Shown here: positions 16,554 through 25,124 of the stretch, piece after piece | Layout: each line of letters begins with the position of its first letter | Position numbering within the stretch: the stretch's first letter is position 1 | DNA from: Gordonia effusa NBRC 100432 | GTDB taxonomy: Bacteria > Actinomycetota > Actinomycetes > Mycobacteriales > Mycobacteriaceae | Direction of reading: 5' to 3' | DNA: 64,000 nt | Assembly: GCF_000241305.1 (NCBI RefSeq) | Contig: NZ_BAEH01000073.1 | Location: 40,276-104,275 of the forward strand | Translations under genes and position numbers: made by a program | The notes under the pieces: model-generated | The model's database searches: none | What the model saw: the letters and a program-made list of their open reading frames with translations, nothing else | Told to the model about the DNA's origin: nothing

Positions 16554-18261
16554 CCCAGTGACACTTCTGCTCGTCGGCTTTGTCGGCGGGATCCTCGCCG
16601 GCATTTCGCCGTGCGTCCTCCCGGTACTCCCGGTCGTCCTGATGGGCAGCGCCACAGCCCCCTCCCCTAACGGCGCAGGATCCTCTACCTCGCTCGGTCG
16701 CCTACGGCCGGTCTGCATCGTCCTCGGCCTCACCCTGAGTTTCGCGCTCATAACACTGTTCGGCACGTTACTGCTCGCAGCACTGCATCTGCCCACATCA
16801 CTACTTCGATGGCTCGGACTCGCAGCACTGGTCCTCGTCGGGTTAAGCATGCTGATCCCATCCCTCGAACAACTCATCGAGCGTGTGTTCGCCCGAATCC
16901 CACAGCGCCACATCACATCTCAAGGCTCCGGTGCGCTCGGCGGATTCGTGCTCGGACTCGCGCTCGGCGCGGTATTCGTTCCGTGTGCCGGGCCAGTACT
17001 CGCAGCGATCGCCGTTGCCGGCGCTACCGGAACCATCGGTGTGGAAACCGTTCTACTCACCGTCGCATTCGCGGCAGGCGTGGCGGTACCCCTACTCATC
17101 GTCGCGCTCGCGGGAAACCGATTGAGCGCCCGTGTCCGCGGGCTCCAACGTCGCCAACGACTCGTCCGCGGTATCGCCGGTGTACTAGTCATCGCGCTCG
17201 CCGTCGCACTAACCTTCGACCTGACCGGCGCTATCCAGCGCCGAATCCCCGACTACACAGCGTCTCTCGCCGATCCGCTACAAACTCACGTCACTGTCCC
17301 GGCGGCCGCGGGAAACGGGTCACTGCGAACATGTCAGGAAGCCGCGTTCAACGCCGAAGAGAAGGGGCTGACCGACTGCGGACGCGCGCCCGAGTTCGCC
17401 AAGATCTCCCAGTGGCTCAACGGTTCCCCGACGACAATCGCGAAACTGCGCGGCAAAGTCGTGCTGATCGACTTCTGGGCTTACTCGTGCATCAACTGCC
17501 AGCGCGAGCTCCCGCACGTCGAAGCGTGGTGGAAAGCCTACGCCCCCTTTGGGTTCCACGTCATCGGCGTGCACACACCCGAATACGCCTTTGAACACGA
17601 CACCGGAAACATCGCCTCGGGAGCCGCGAAACTCGGCCTGACATTCCCGGTCGCGGTCGACAACGACTACGGCACCTGGACGGCGTATCAAAATGTGGCC
17701 TGGCCGGCTGGATACCTCATCGACGCGAAAGGAGTGATCCGGCATGTCAGCCTCGGCGAGGGCAAATATGACCGCAATGAGAAGTACATCCGCGACCTAT
17801 TGACGACGGCCAACCCCAACGTCGAACTCCCCGCCGCCACCGACCTCGCCGACAAGACGCCGACCGACCGGCAACGCACTCCCGAGACATTCCTGGGGAT
17901 CTCCAAAAAGCAGTCCTACAGCGGCACAGGCGTTTACGCATCCGGGCCACAATCATTCGCCGACGAAGGCACACCGGCTGCCAATACCTACCGACTTAGC
18001 GGGACCTGGACACTCGCCGACGACGACATCATGGCCGAGGCCGACGCGCAGATCACGCTGACCTACCGGGCGCGGGAGGTCTATCTCAACGTCGGCGGCA
18101 CGGGCACACTAACGGTTACCGAGAATGGATCGACAAGGACAATCGGCGTATCCGGTCCACCCGACATTCGCACGGTCTCCGCCAATACCGCGTCGCAATC
18201 CGGAACTGTCACCATCGCATTGTCCCCGGGCTTACACGCCTACTCATTCACTTTCGGTTGA
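16537..18261 (+). CDS. dipZ: DipZ-like fusion: CcdA membrane domain, thioredoxin domain and C-terminal beta domain
   Basis: The 574-residue protein has a DsbD/CcdA-type membrane domain (about 8-230, six helices) with redox Cys 26 in ISPCVLPVLP and Cys 150 in VPCAGPV. A TlpA/thioredoxin-like domain (about 285-420) carries a CxxC, Cys 318-Ile-Asn-Cys 321. The C-terminal beta-rich domain runs to FTFG at the end. This is the mycobacterial DipZ architecture: electrons from cytoplasmic thioredoxin cross the membrane and reduce or isomerise exported protein disulfides. An extra Cys pair (266, 281) precedes the thioredoxin domain. The start at 16537 overlaps the preceding gene by 17 bases, and GTG at 16558 is an alternative. 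Confidence 0.9.
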   Translation: MAPLGDPVTLLLVGFVGGILAGISPCVLPVLPVVLMGSATAPSPNGAGSSTSLGRLRPVCIVLGLTLSFALITLFGTLLLAALHLPTSLLRWLGLAALVLVGLSMLIPSLEQLIERVFARIPQRHITSQGSGALGGFVLGLALGAVFVPCAGPVLAAIAVAGATGTIGVETVLLTVAFAAGVAVPLLIVALAGNRLSARVRGLQRRQRLVRGIAGVLVIALAVALTFDLTGAIQRRIPDYTASLADPLQTHVTVPAAAGNGSLRTCQEAAFNAEEKGLTDCGRAPEFAKISQWLNGSPTTIAKLRGKVVLIDFWAYSCINCQRELPHVEAWWKAYAPFGFHVIGVHTPEYAFEHDTGNIASGAAKLGLTFPVAVDNDYGTWTAYQNVAWPAGYLIDAKGVIRHVSLGEGKYDRNEKYIRDLLTTANPNVELPAATDLADKTPTDRQRTPETFLGISKKQSYSGTGVYASGPQSFADEGTPAANTYRLSGTWTLADDDIMAEADAQITLTYRAREVYLNVGGTGTLTVTENGSTRTIGVSGPPDIRTVSANTASQSGTVTIALSPGLHAYSFTFG

Positions 18262-18408
18262 TATGCCCAAGACTTTCGTGGGAGTTAATGCGACGGCGCG
18301 CCCACTAGAAAATCGCACTAACGTCAACATAGTTCCGCATAGTTATCTCGTGGCGCCACGCCATGTCGTCTCGAAAAAGTTTAGGTATACCTTCCTTCCT
18401 AATTCGGT

Positions 18409-18414
18409 TAGTGT
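18409..18414 (+). promoter_or_regulatory. putative -10 box (TAGTGT) of the GMC oxidoreductase gene
   Basis: TAGTGT ends six bases before the GTG at 18421, supporting that codon over the TTG at 18415. A 10-bp palindrome AGGTATACCT lies at 18383-18392 just upstream and could be an operator. Confidence 0.35.
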
Positions 18415-18420
18415 TTGAAC

Positions 18421-20055
18421 GTGCAATCACATCGCTCAGACTCCTCACAGGTTTCGCGCCGCACCTTCCTGCGCGGGGCCCTCGGCACATCAGCGATTGT
18501 CGCCGGCGCGGCTGCTGCGGGGTCGCTTGGCGCCACCCCCGCAGCAGCAGCTCCTGATGGCGCGACCGCCATTGTGATCGGCAGCGGGTTCGGCGGCGCT
18601 GTCGCCGCACTGCGCCTGGGCCAGGCAGGTATCAAAACCACCGTCTTCGAGCGCGGCCGCCGCTGGCCAATTCGTAAGGACGGCAACACTTTTGCCACCT
18701 TCGAGGCTCCTGACAAGCGCGCCGCGTGGTTTAGTCCCACCGCCGGTATTTCCAGCACGCTGCAAGTACCTGTCGAGCCGTACCCTGGCGTCCTCGACGC
18801 CATCAAAGGCAATGGAATCGAATCGGTCTACGGCGCAGGTGTCGGCGGTGGATCACTGGTCTTCGGCGCCTTCTCCGTTCAGCCCGACAAAGTCGACTTC
18901 AACGAGGTCTTCCCTGGGGGCACGGACTACGACCAACTCGCGAGCGTCTACTTCCCACTTGCTCGCAAGATGCTGAACGCGACGCACCTTCCCGACGACA
19001 TCCTCGCCCATCCCAACTACACCGGCGCGCGCACTTGGCTGAATACCGTGGCTCGTTACGGCACCAAGCCGAAATTTGTTGACTACCAGATTGATTGGGA
19101 CCTGGTACGCCGCGAACTCGCCGGCAAAGCGCGCCCCGGCGTCAGCGTCGGCGACCTGTCGTATGGTGTCAATAGTGGCGCCAAGAACTCTGTCGACCAC
19201 AACTACCTGCCAGCAGCCGAAGCTACCGGCAATGTGACCATCAGACCGATGCACGAGGTCTTCGACATCCGGCCGCGCAGCCGAAAGAAGGGCTTCGTCG
19301 TACGGGCGCGGCTGATCGACGACAAACATCGCACTATTCGCACAGTCACCGCCGAAGCCGACTACCTGTTCATGGCAGCGGGCTCGTATCACACGACGTC
19401 CCTGCTGGTCCGTGCTCGCGCGCAGGGTGCATTGCCCAAACTCTCGGGCAAGATCGGCGACGGATTCGGCGGCAACGGCGACTTCCTCATCGTCCGAACC
19501 AACCTGCGCGATGCCCAGGGACCGCGCCAGGGTGGCCCCGGGTACGCGCGTATTCGCGACGATCGCCTGCCCGGCGGACCAGCGGCGATGATCTACCAGG
19601 CTAGCCCGTTCCCCGCGCCACTGGGCGGCGTGGCCACCACGCACCTGATCCAGGTACATACCGACGAGCGCGGCACCATCGATTACGTCCACGGCACCCG
19701 CGGAACCGAACTGAACTATCCGTTCGGTGAAGGCACCAGCACACTGGACCGACGTGCCAACGCATTCGCGAATCACTTCCACTACCAAACCGAAACCCGC
19801 CACGGAACGCCGAACAACGGAATCGTAATCTCTTCTCGCGCCGCCGGATTCGGCTCCGGTTCGACATTCCACGGACTCGGCGGCGCGGTAATCGGCAAGG
19901 CCGCCAACCCCGACGGCACTATCAAGGGCTACGACAACCTTTATGTCGTCGACGGTTCCTTCTGCCCCGGCGCGGTAGGACTTGTGAATCCGTCGCTGAC
20001 CATCACCGCACTCGCCGAACGGACAATGGATCGATTCCTTGCCTCACGTGGCTGA
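18421..20055 (+). CDS. Tat-exported GMC oxidoreductase, cholesterol-oxidase-like
   Basis: The 544-residue protein opens with a twin-arginine signal, SRRTFLRGA (Arg 13-14), and an Ala-rich h-region, so it is exported folded with FAD bound. The FAD dinucleotide fold reads GSGFGGAVAALRLGQAG (about 54-70), followed by GAGVGGGSLVFGAF. The C-terminal active site has FHGLGGAVIG (His 484) and GLVNPSLTITALAER (Asn 523), matching the His/Asn pair of class I cholesterol oxidases (His447/Asn485 in the Streptomyces enzyme). The overall pattern fits oxidation of cholesterol or a related 3-beta-hydroxysteroid with isomerisation to a 3-keto-4-ene and release of hydrogen peroxide. The actual sterol substrate is inferred. 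Length is normal for the family. Confidence 0.85.
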   Translation: MQSHRSDSSQVSRRTFLRGALGTSAIVAGAAAAGSLGATPAAAAPDGATAIVIGSGFGGAVAALRLGQAGIKTTVFERGRRWPIRKDGNTFATFEAPDKRAAWFSPTAGISSTLQVPVEPYPGVLDAIKGNGIESVYGAGVGGGSLVFGAFSVQPDKVDFNEVFPGGTDYDQLASVYFPLARKMLNATHLPDDILAHPNYTGARTWLNTVARYGTKPKFVDYQIDWDLVRRELAGKARPGVSVGDLSYGVNSGAKNSVDHNYLPAAEATGNVTIRPMHEVFDIRPRSRKKGFVVRARLIDDKHRTIRTVTAEADYLFMAAGSYHTTSLLVRARAQGALPKLSGKIGDGFGGNGDFLIVRTNLRDAQGPRQGGPGYARIRDDRLPGGPAAMIYQASPFPAPLGGVATTHLIQVHTDERGTIDYVHGTRGTELNYPFGEGTSTLDRRANAFANHFHYQTETRHGTPNNGIVISSRAAGFGSGSTFHGLGGAVIGKAANPDGTIKGYDNLYVVDGSFCPGAVGLVNPSLTITALAERTMDRFLASRG

Positions 20056-20136
20056 GATCAGTTCCCCGGCACAGTGATTCACTCTGGATCAGTGCGCCAA
20101 AGCGAGCTGTCGACGTCGGGCGTAATTGGTGTTGTG

Positions 20137-20149
20137 CGGGTCCGACCCG
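20137..20149. promoter_or_regulatory. 13-bp palindrome upstream of the KASIII-like operon
   Basis: CGGGTC-C-GACCCG is a perfect inverted repeat 57 bases before the ATG at 20206 and is a candidate regulator site for the two-gene unit that follows. Confidence 0.35.
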
Positions 20150-20205
20150 GCATCGAGTGACGGAACGGGCCTGCGCCACTGTCATTTCCGCACCGAAGGG
20201 CTGCA

Positions 20206-20865
20206 ATGAATACTCCATCTCCACGTACTGACCTCGACACGAACCCTCCGCTCGACGGCGTAATCCGAGTCGAAACCCACGGTCGCGCCGAAAATACCTA
20301 CCGCGTCGTCGACATGATCCGGTCGGTCTATCCGCATAACCAGATCTACGGCGACTTCTGCACCGTCCAGGGATATGTCGACGCTCCGCCGCGCGAACTC
20401 TACGAATGGCTTTCTCACACACAGTCTCTCGAAGAATGGACGTACAGCACCCGCGGCCTGACCCCGGCCGACGAACCCGATCTGTGGGTCGGGTTTGACA
20501 AACTCAACCCCGATACAAAACTCTTCGTCCGCACCGTTGCCAATCCCGACGCAATGACCGTCGACTATCACTGCGCTTGGGATCAGGGCACCGACCTGTG
20601 GATGATCTATCTAATGCGCGTAGTCGACGCGCAGTTGGTACTCGGCAAGCCCGGTTCCGTTGTGCTGTGGACTAATTGCCATCACCCCTACTACGACGAC
20701 AACCCATACCCGGAGGCCGCTCCCGCCGACCGTGAGGAATGGGTCGGCGACCTCTGGGACATGTTCTGGGCCGGGCACCAAATCGAACTCGACAACCTCG
20801 TGCGCATTGCCGAATACCGCAACCGCAACGATCTGCCGCTCACTCCCGATTGGATGCGCCGATGA
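20206..20865 (+). CDS. uncharacterised protein, possibly SRPBCC/START-like, partner of a KASIII-like gene
   Basis: The 219-residue protein has no signal peptide or membrane helix. A segment at about residues 50-160 (TVQGYVDAPPRELYEWLSH, then VDYHCAWDQGTDLWMIYLMRV) is reminiscent of the N-terminal strand and helix of SRPBCC/START ligand-binding folds, but the match is weak. The C-terminal third is rich in Trp, Asp and aromatic residues. GAAGGG lies six bases before the ATG. Its TGA overlaps the ATG of the KASIII-like gene, so the two are co-translated and probably work together. I do not assign a function. Confidence 0.6.
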   Translation: MNTPSPRTDLDTNPPLDGVIRVETHGRAENTYRVVDMIRSVYPHNQIYGDFCTVQGYVDAPPRELYEWLSHTQSLEEWTYSTRGLTPADEPDLWVGFDKLNPDTKLFVRTVANPDAMTVDYHCAWDQGTDLWMIYLMRVVDAQLVLGKPGSVVLWTNCHHPYYDDNPYPEAAPADREEWVGDLWDMFWAGHQIELDNLVRIAEYRNRNDLPLTPDWMRR

Positions 20866-21893
20866 ATTCCGCTGCTACACCGGTTGTTTCGCTAGCCGAT
20901 ATCGCCACCTACCGACCCGCGAATAAAGTTCCGGCGTCGTATTTCGCCGACTTCGCGCAGGACGATGAACTTGCCGACAACGTAATGTTCCGTGCCCCCG
21001 CGTTCCGCCATCATGCCGCCGACGGAGAAACGTCCGCGGATATGATCCTGCGTGCGGCCACAACTCTCACCGAGCGGCATGGCTCCGACTACCTCAATGA
21101 CGTCGACGTCGTGCTCACACACAGTCAATTGCCCGAGGTCCCGGTACGCGGGTGCGGCGGCGAGGTCGCCTACCGACTCGACCTGCGCCCATCGACGGTC
21201 CTCGATGTACACAACGGCGGTTGCGCGGCGTTCGCACACATGATTGACATCGCTGCCGGGCTCCTCGCCGGGAACGGCGGCCGCAAGGCCCTAATTGGAT
21301 TGGCGCAGAACAGCGCTGGACAGATCTTCACTCAAGAGCAGGTTCGCGGCAAGCCGCAAGCGGCGATCCCAGGTGATGGTGCGGCAGTAGCGACCCTGAC
21401 GTTAGGGCCCAGCGGCAATCCGGTGTTGACCACCGTCTGCCGCTCCCTCGGTGAATATGCCCCGGACATGACGGCCGTGTCCGAGCCGCCCCGCAAATAC
21501 TGGGAGGCCGGCCCGGGTCAGATTCACGTGGGGTTCACCAACGCGAAAATCGCGAAGGTGCTCTCCCGAGGCAACCGACTCGTACCCGAAGTCGCATTAA
21601 TAGCGGCCGAACGTATCGGTGTCGCACCCGCCGACCTGGACTGGTTCATCACAAATCAACCCAACCGCGTCTTTCTCCGCAATTGGCGTGAGGCACTTGA
21701 GCTTACCGCTGAACACCATCCCGACACTTTCGACGAATGCGGAAACCTCTTCGCCGTCGGAGTGCCGATGACGCTGGACGCGCTCATCGACTCCGGCCGA
21801 CTGGAGTCAGGCCAGATCATCATGACGGCCGCGTTTGCACACGCGGGTGATTTTGCCGCAGCAGCAGCGATCAAGTGGAACGGCAGGGCATAG
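20862..21893 (+). CDS. 3-oxoacyl-ACP synthase III-like protein lacking the catalytic His
   Basis: The 343-residue protein has the thiolase fold of FabH-type enzymes. The nucleophile Cys 121 lies in DVHNGGCAAFAHMID, and the C-terminal GNLFAVGVPMTLDAL provides the equivalent of the FabH Asn (Asn 295). At the position of the FabH His (PHQAN) the sequence reads TNQPN, so His is replaced by Asn 265. In FabH the His/Asn pair drives decarboxylation of malonyl-ACP, so this protein may instead transfer an acyl group or perform another Cys-dependent Claisen or acyl-transfer step. The ATG at 20862 forms an ATGA overlap with the preceding gene. Confidence 0.8.
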   Translation: MNSAATPVVSLADIATYRPANKVPASYFADFAQDDELADNVMFRAPAFRHHAADGETSADMILRAATTLTERHGSDYLNDVDVVLTHSQLPEVPVRGCGGEVAYRLDLRPSTVLDVHNGGCAAFAHMIDIAAGLLAGNGGRKALIGLAQNSAGQIFTQEQVRGKPQAAIPGDGAAVATLTLGPSGNPVLTTVCRSLGEYAPDMTAVSEPPRKYWEAGPGQIHVGFTNAKIAKVLSRGNRLVPEVALIAAERIGVAPADLDWFITNQPNRVFLRNWREALELTAEHHPDTFDECGNLFAVGVPMTLDALIDSGRLESGQIIMTAAFAHAGDFAAAAAIKWNGRA

Positions 21894-21896
21894 CGC

Positions 21897-22796
21897 TCAG
21901 CGCTGCGGAAATCCGCCCGCCCGACCCAACAGTGCCGGAACGTCCTTCTCCAGTGCGATGCCCAGCCAGTCGGCGGCCTTGACCAGGGCGTCCATGTCGA
22001 CGCCTGTCGTCACCCCACTGCGATCGAGGGTGTACAGGAGGTCTTCTGATGCGATATTCCCCGTGGCCGCGGGCGCGAACGGACAGCCACCGAAGCCGCC
22101 GATGCTGGCGTCGAGTGCGCTCGCGCCGACGTCCAGGGCAGTCAGCGCATTCGCGTATCCGGTATTGCGCGTGTTGTGAAAATGCCAACGCTGCGGGATC
22201 CCCGGCGCGTTCGCGGCGGCAATTTCGGCCAGTGCACGCACCTGGGCGGGTACACCGACGCCGATGGTGTCGGCGAGGGCGATCTCGTCGGGCGCCGCAC
22301 CGCCGACCAACTGCGCGATGATCTCGCCGATCCAGGTAGCGGCTACCTCTCCGCTGAATGGGCAGCCGAATGATGTCGCTATGGTCACCGTGCTGAACAC
22401 GCCAGCGGCACGCGCGTCGCCGACGATGTCGATTGCCGCCGAAATCCCCTCTGCCACACTGCAACCCTGGTTTCGCTGACTGAACTCCTCGGTCGAGACG
22501 ACTACCACGTTTACCTCGTCAACGTCGGCTGCTAATGCCCGCTCAAGTCCGCGTCGATTCAAGACAAGTCCGATGTAGGACACTTCTTCGCGGCGCGGCA
22601 CTTGTGACATGACGTCCTCTGCCCCAGCCATCTGCGGCACTCGCTTTGGGTTGACGAAACTCACCGCCTCGATGCGGCTCACTCCGGCGTCGACGGCCCG
22701 TGAAATGAGTTCGACTTTGGCGTCAACACTGAGCGCCTTCTTCTCGTTCTGCAGGCCATCACGTGGACCAACTTCAACCAGTTGCACAGCGGACAT
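21897..22796 (-). CDS. mvaB: hydroxymethylglutaryl-CoA lyase
   Basis: The 299-residue protein has the DRE-TIM metallolyase pattern of HMG-CoA lyase: VEVGPRDGLQNEK at the N-terminus (metal-binding Asp and Arg), EAVSFVNPKRVPQM, the HFHNTRNTG metal-binding His pair and the Cys loop GGCPFAPAATGN. It cleaves HMG-CoA to acetyl-CoA and acetoacetate, the last step of leucine breakdown. It converges with the KASIII-like gene, three bases apart. The ATG at 22796 is chosen over an upstream TTG at 22832 because the family motif starts right after it. Its ribosome-binding site is poor (GGAG very close), so the exact start is uncertain. Confidence 0.88.
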   Translation of the reverse strand: MSAVQLVEVGPRDGLQNEKKALSVDAKVELISRAVDAGVSRIEAVSFVNPKRVPQMAGAEDVMSQVPRREEVSYIGLVLNRRGLERALAADVDEVNVVVVSTEEFSQRNQGCSVAEGISAAIDIVGDARAAGVFSTVTIATSFGCPFSGEVAATWIGEIIAQLVGGAAPDEIALADTIGVGVPAQVRALAEIAAANAPGIPQRWHFHNTRNTGYANALTALDVGASALDASIGGFGGCPFAPAATGNIASEDLLYTLDRSGVTTGVDMDALVKAADWLGIALEKDVPALLGRAGGFPQR

Positions 22797-22918
22797 TTCT
22801 CCATGCTGCCCGCTGACGGCGTTGGTGCGCAACGCTGAGCGAATCTGCCTTGGCGGTGTGGGTCATCGTCTCTCGCCTGCACATGGAACCGTTCGGCCAC
22901 GCGCCGCGTCCAACCCCT

Positions 22919-23758
22919 ATGACGTCCGACCACTCATCGACAGCCCGACAACTGGCCTTTCGTGGCCGCTATCTCGAACGCATCCCGCTGCGATGGAAAC
23001 GGGATCTCGCCGAGGACATTCCATTGCCACCCTTTTCGAGTCCCCGCGAGTACGACAACTTTCTTCGTAGGCTGCGATGCCAGGCGAACGCTCAGGTCCG
23101 CACCACTGGGTCGCCGACCGCACAGGCAGTCACCGAGATGCTCGGAAATGGCCGCGATCGGCGCGATCCTCATGATCATCAGATTCAGTTGACGGCAACC
23201 GAACTCGCCGCCGCGTTCCTGACGCACCTACCCGCGCCGTGGACCGCTGACACCTTAGCTCCCGCGCTGAGCGCGGCCGGCATGTCAATGACCAGAGGGG
23301 CTCGCGGCCGCTGGATCGTCGACGGAGCATCTCGGTTCTCCGCACACTCACCAAACGGAAATAGCTGGCAGGTAACAGTTTTCGAGGAATGCACCAGGCA
23401 CCGCGGTGTCATCGATGACGACGAATTCGTGCTGTTGCTGATGCAGCAGTTCCTCGCGAAGAATCAGGCTGGCCCGCCATGTCCGATGGGGTGGGCATTC
23501 GCCCCGAACGAATTACGTGCATTGATTCCTGGAGCGGTCGCCGTCGGGCTCAAGTACGCGGCGGACATCTTGGAACCAATACCGGCCACGTGGATTCGAG
23601 ACCACGCGCTCGCCTATGCGCACGACCCGTCGTCACTCGCGCCCGAGGACCAGGCCGAACTCTGGCAGCTGCGATCACTGACCATCGCCCGGGCGCGAGA
23701 TGAGTTGAGGGTCAAGACCGTTGCCCGACGCGGCGTCGGCGCACATCTCGCCAGATAA
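22919..23758 (+). CDS. hypothetical protein, family not recognised
   Basis: A protein of about 279 residues, soluble, rich in Arg, Ala and Leu. It has a segment LTATELAAAFLTHLPAPWTADTL followed by SRFSAHSPNGNSWQVTVFEEC, and the C-terminal third has paired helices around GWAFAPNELRALIPGAVAVG (key residues only). I see no known domain, signal peptide or membrane helix. Codon use looks normal. The start is uncertain: ATG at 22919, ATG at 22883 or TTG at 22850, none with a clear ribosome-binding site. It lies between HMG-CoA lyase (divergent) and the acid phosphatase gene, whose stop is two bases away on the other strand. Confidence 0.6.
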   Translation: MTSDHSSTARQLAFRGRYLERIPLRWKRDLAEDIPLPPFSSPREYDNFLRRLRCQANAQVRTTGSPTAQAVTEMLGNGRDRRDPHDHQIQLTATELAAAFLTHLPAPWTADTLAPALSAAGMSMTRGARGRWIVDGASRFSAHSPNGNSWQVTVFEECTRHRGVIDDDEFVLLLMQQFLAKNQAGPPCPMGWAFAPNELRALIPGAVAVGLKYAADILEPIPATWIRDHALAYAHDPSSLAPEDQAELWQLRSLTIARARDELRVKTVARRGVGAHLAR

Positions 23759-23760
23759 CG

Positions 23761-24906
23761 TCAGTGCGCCAGCCATGCCTTCGCGATGTCGAGTCGCTGC
23801 CAACCACCGTCGTATCCGGTCTTGTCCAATGGATACCCCGCGGGCAGAGCGGTACGCGCCAGAAGTTGACGCAACTGCCCTGTCGACATATTGGGATGCG
23901 CGGCCCGAATGAGGTTCTCCGCACCCGCGGGCACCGCCAGGACGCGAGTGGTGTTACCTTCTGCGACAAAGGAATACGTCGCACGCTCGCGGTAAGACTT
24001 CAGCGCGTCGCCGGTCGATTGGTATGGCGTCTGACATGCGACGGCACGCGCGATCGGAGCACCCACGCGTGCGGTCAGTACCGCGCGAAGTTCCTTCTTT
24101 GCCTCCGCCAGCAGTCCAGCGAATGTCGAGTCGGAAAGCACCTGCGCCACAGTCGATTCGGCTTGCATGCGACCGCCGACTACGTCGAGAGGGTAATGCA
24201 CGCCCAGCACCACTCGGTGGTAACCATATTCGGCTGCGCGGGCCAGCAACTGCGGACCGGCCTCGGGGATCATCGATGCGATCAGGAACGCCTGAGCGAA
24301 TCCCCAGGTGGTGTGGCCTGATGGATAGGAACCAGTGCCACGGACTGCCTCGTAGAGATCTTTGCGGCCGTCGCCGTAGTGCCGAATCAGTTGCGGCGCA
24401 ACCTCAAACGGGCGCGGGTTGTGGAAGTACTTCTTCTCCTTCGACGTACCTACGCGCTCACCGACGAGCGCGTCTTCGCCGAGTAACAACGCCGCAGTCT
24501 TGGGAAGTTGACCAGCACGCAAGGCGGCGTAGAAGGCCGGCGACAACTTGGACCCGAGAGCGTTGAATATCGCCGGTCCTTCGATGTCGTAGTTATCGTT
24601 CACGGCGTAGCGCGCAACTGCTGGCGACGACGTCACGTTGATCGCGATGGCATTTGCGAGATTCTGCTGTCGAACAGCCTCGGAGATTCGGCTGAAACCG
24701 TCGAGCACGCCAACATGATTGGCTGGAGCCGTTGTTGCGAACGGCGACGCCTTCTGCGCGGCGCTATAGCCGACACTCGTCGGCACCGCCGTCGGGGTAA
24801 ACGAACATGCCGAGGGCGCGGCGGCGACATGTCCGGGGGCAAGCAGACCACCTGCGACGATCAATGCCGCTGCGACTGCTTTCAGAGAACTTCCGATGAC
24901 CTTCAC
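23761..24906 (-). CDS. secreted class A (PAP2-type) acid phosphatase
   Basis: The 381-residue protein has an Sec-type signal peptide with cleavage after HVAAA (about residue 30). The PAP2 phosphatase signature is complete in three parts: KKYFHNPRP, SYPSGHTTWG and YHRVVLGVHYPLDV, giving the catalytic His and the Lys/Arg/His residues of vanadium-haloperoxidase-like phosphatases. In the third motif the usual Ser-Arg reads His-Arg. About 100 residues follow the phosphatase core, ending in a Trp-containing helix, longer than typical class A enzymes. It would release phosphate from organic phosphomonoesters outside the cell. A GACTCG-N5-CGAGTC hairpin lies just upstream at 24925-24941. Confidence 0.87.
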   Translation of the reverse strand: MKVIGSSLKAVAAALIVAGGLLAPGHVAAAPSACSFTPTAVPTSVGYSAAQKASPFATTAPANHVGVLDGFSRISEAVRQQNLANAIAINVTSSPAVARYAVNDNYDIEGPAIFNALGSKLSPAFYAALRAGQLPKTAALLLGEDALVGERVGTSKEKKYFHNPRPFEVAPQLIRHYGDGRKDLYEAVRGTGSYPSGHTTWGFAQAFLIASMIPEAGPQLLARAAEYGYHRVVLGVHYPLDVVGGRMQAESTVAQVLSDSTFAGLLAEAKKELRAVLTARVGAPIARAVACQTPYQSTGDALKSYRERATYSFVAEGNTTRVLAVPAGAENLIRAAHPNMSTGQLRQLLARTALPAGYPLDKTGYDGGWQRLDIAKAWLAH

Positions 24907-24924
24907 CGCACGGAAATTGCCAGA

Positions 24925-24941
24925 GACTCGTAAACCGAGTC
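24925..24941. promoter_or_regulatory. inverted repeat upstream of the acid phosphatase gene
   Basis: GACTCG-TAAAC-CGAGTC is a perfect 6-bp inverted repeat 19 bases before the phosphatase start. It could be an operator or a leader hairpin. I cannot assign a regulator. Confidence 0.3.
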
Positions 24942-25124
24942 AGTTAGCAAGGTGAACAATTGGGTGGTATCAGGTGACAGGTCTTGCCACCATGTCAGTA
25001 TTGACTTCTATGACCGACTGGCAGACTCGAGCTGTGCACGTGGTCCTGCAGCCATCCTGTTCGGCACCGTCGCATATCCGTACTGTCGCATTGACATAGG
25101 CATCGACTCCCAGACAGGAGCATT

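Noticed and set aside
18381..18399. Possible DtxR/IdeR iron box upstream of the GMC oxidoreductase
   Set aside because: TTAGGT matches one half-site, but the other half of the 19-bp consensus is poor (about half the positions). Only the 10-bp palindrome AGGTATACCT is real.
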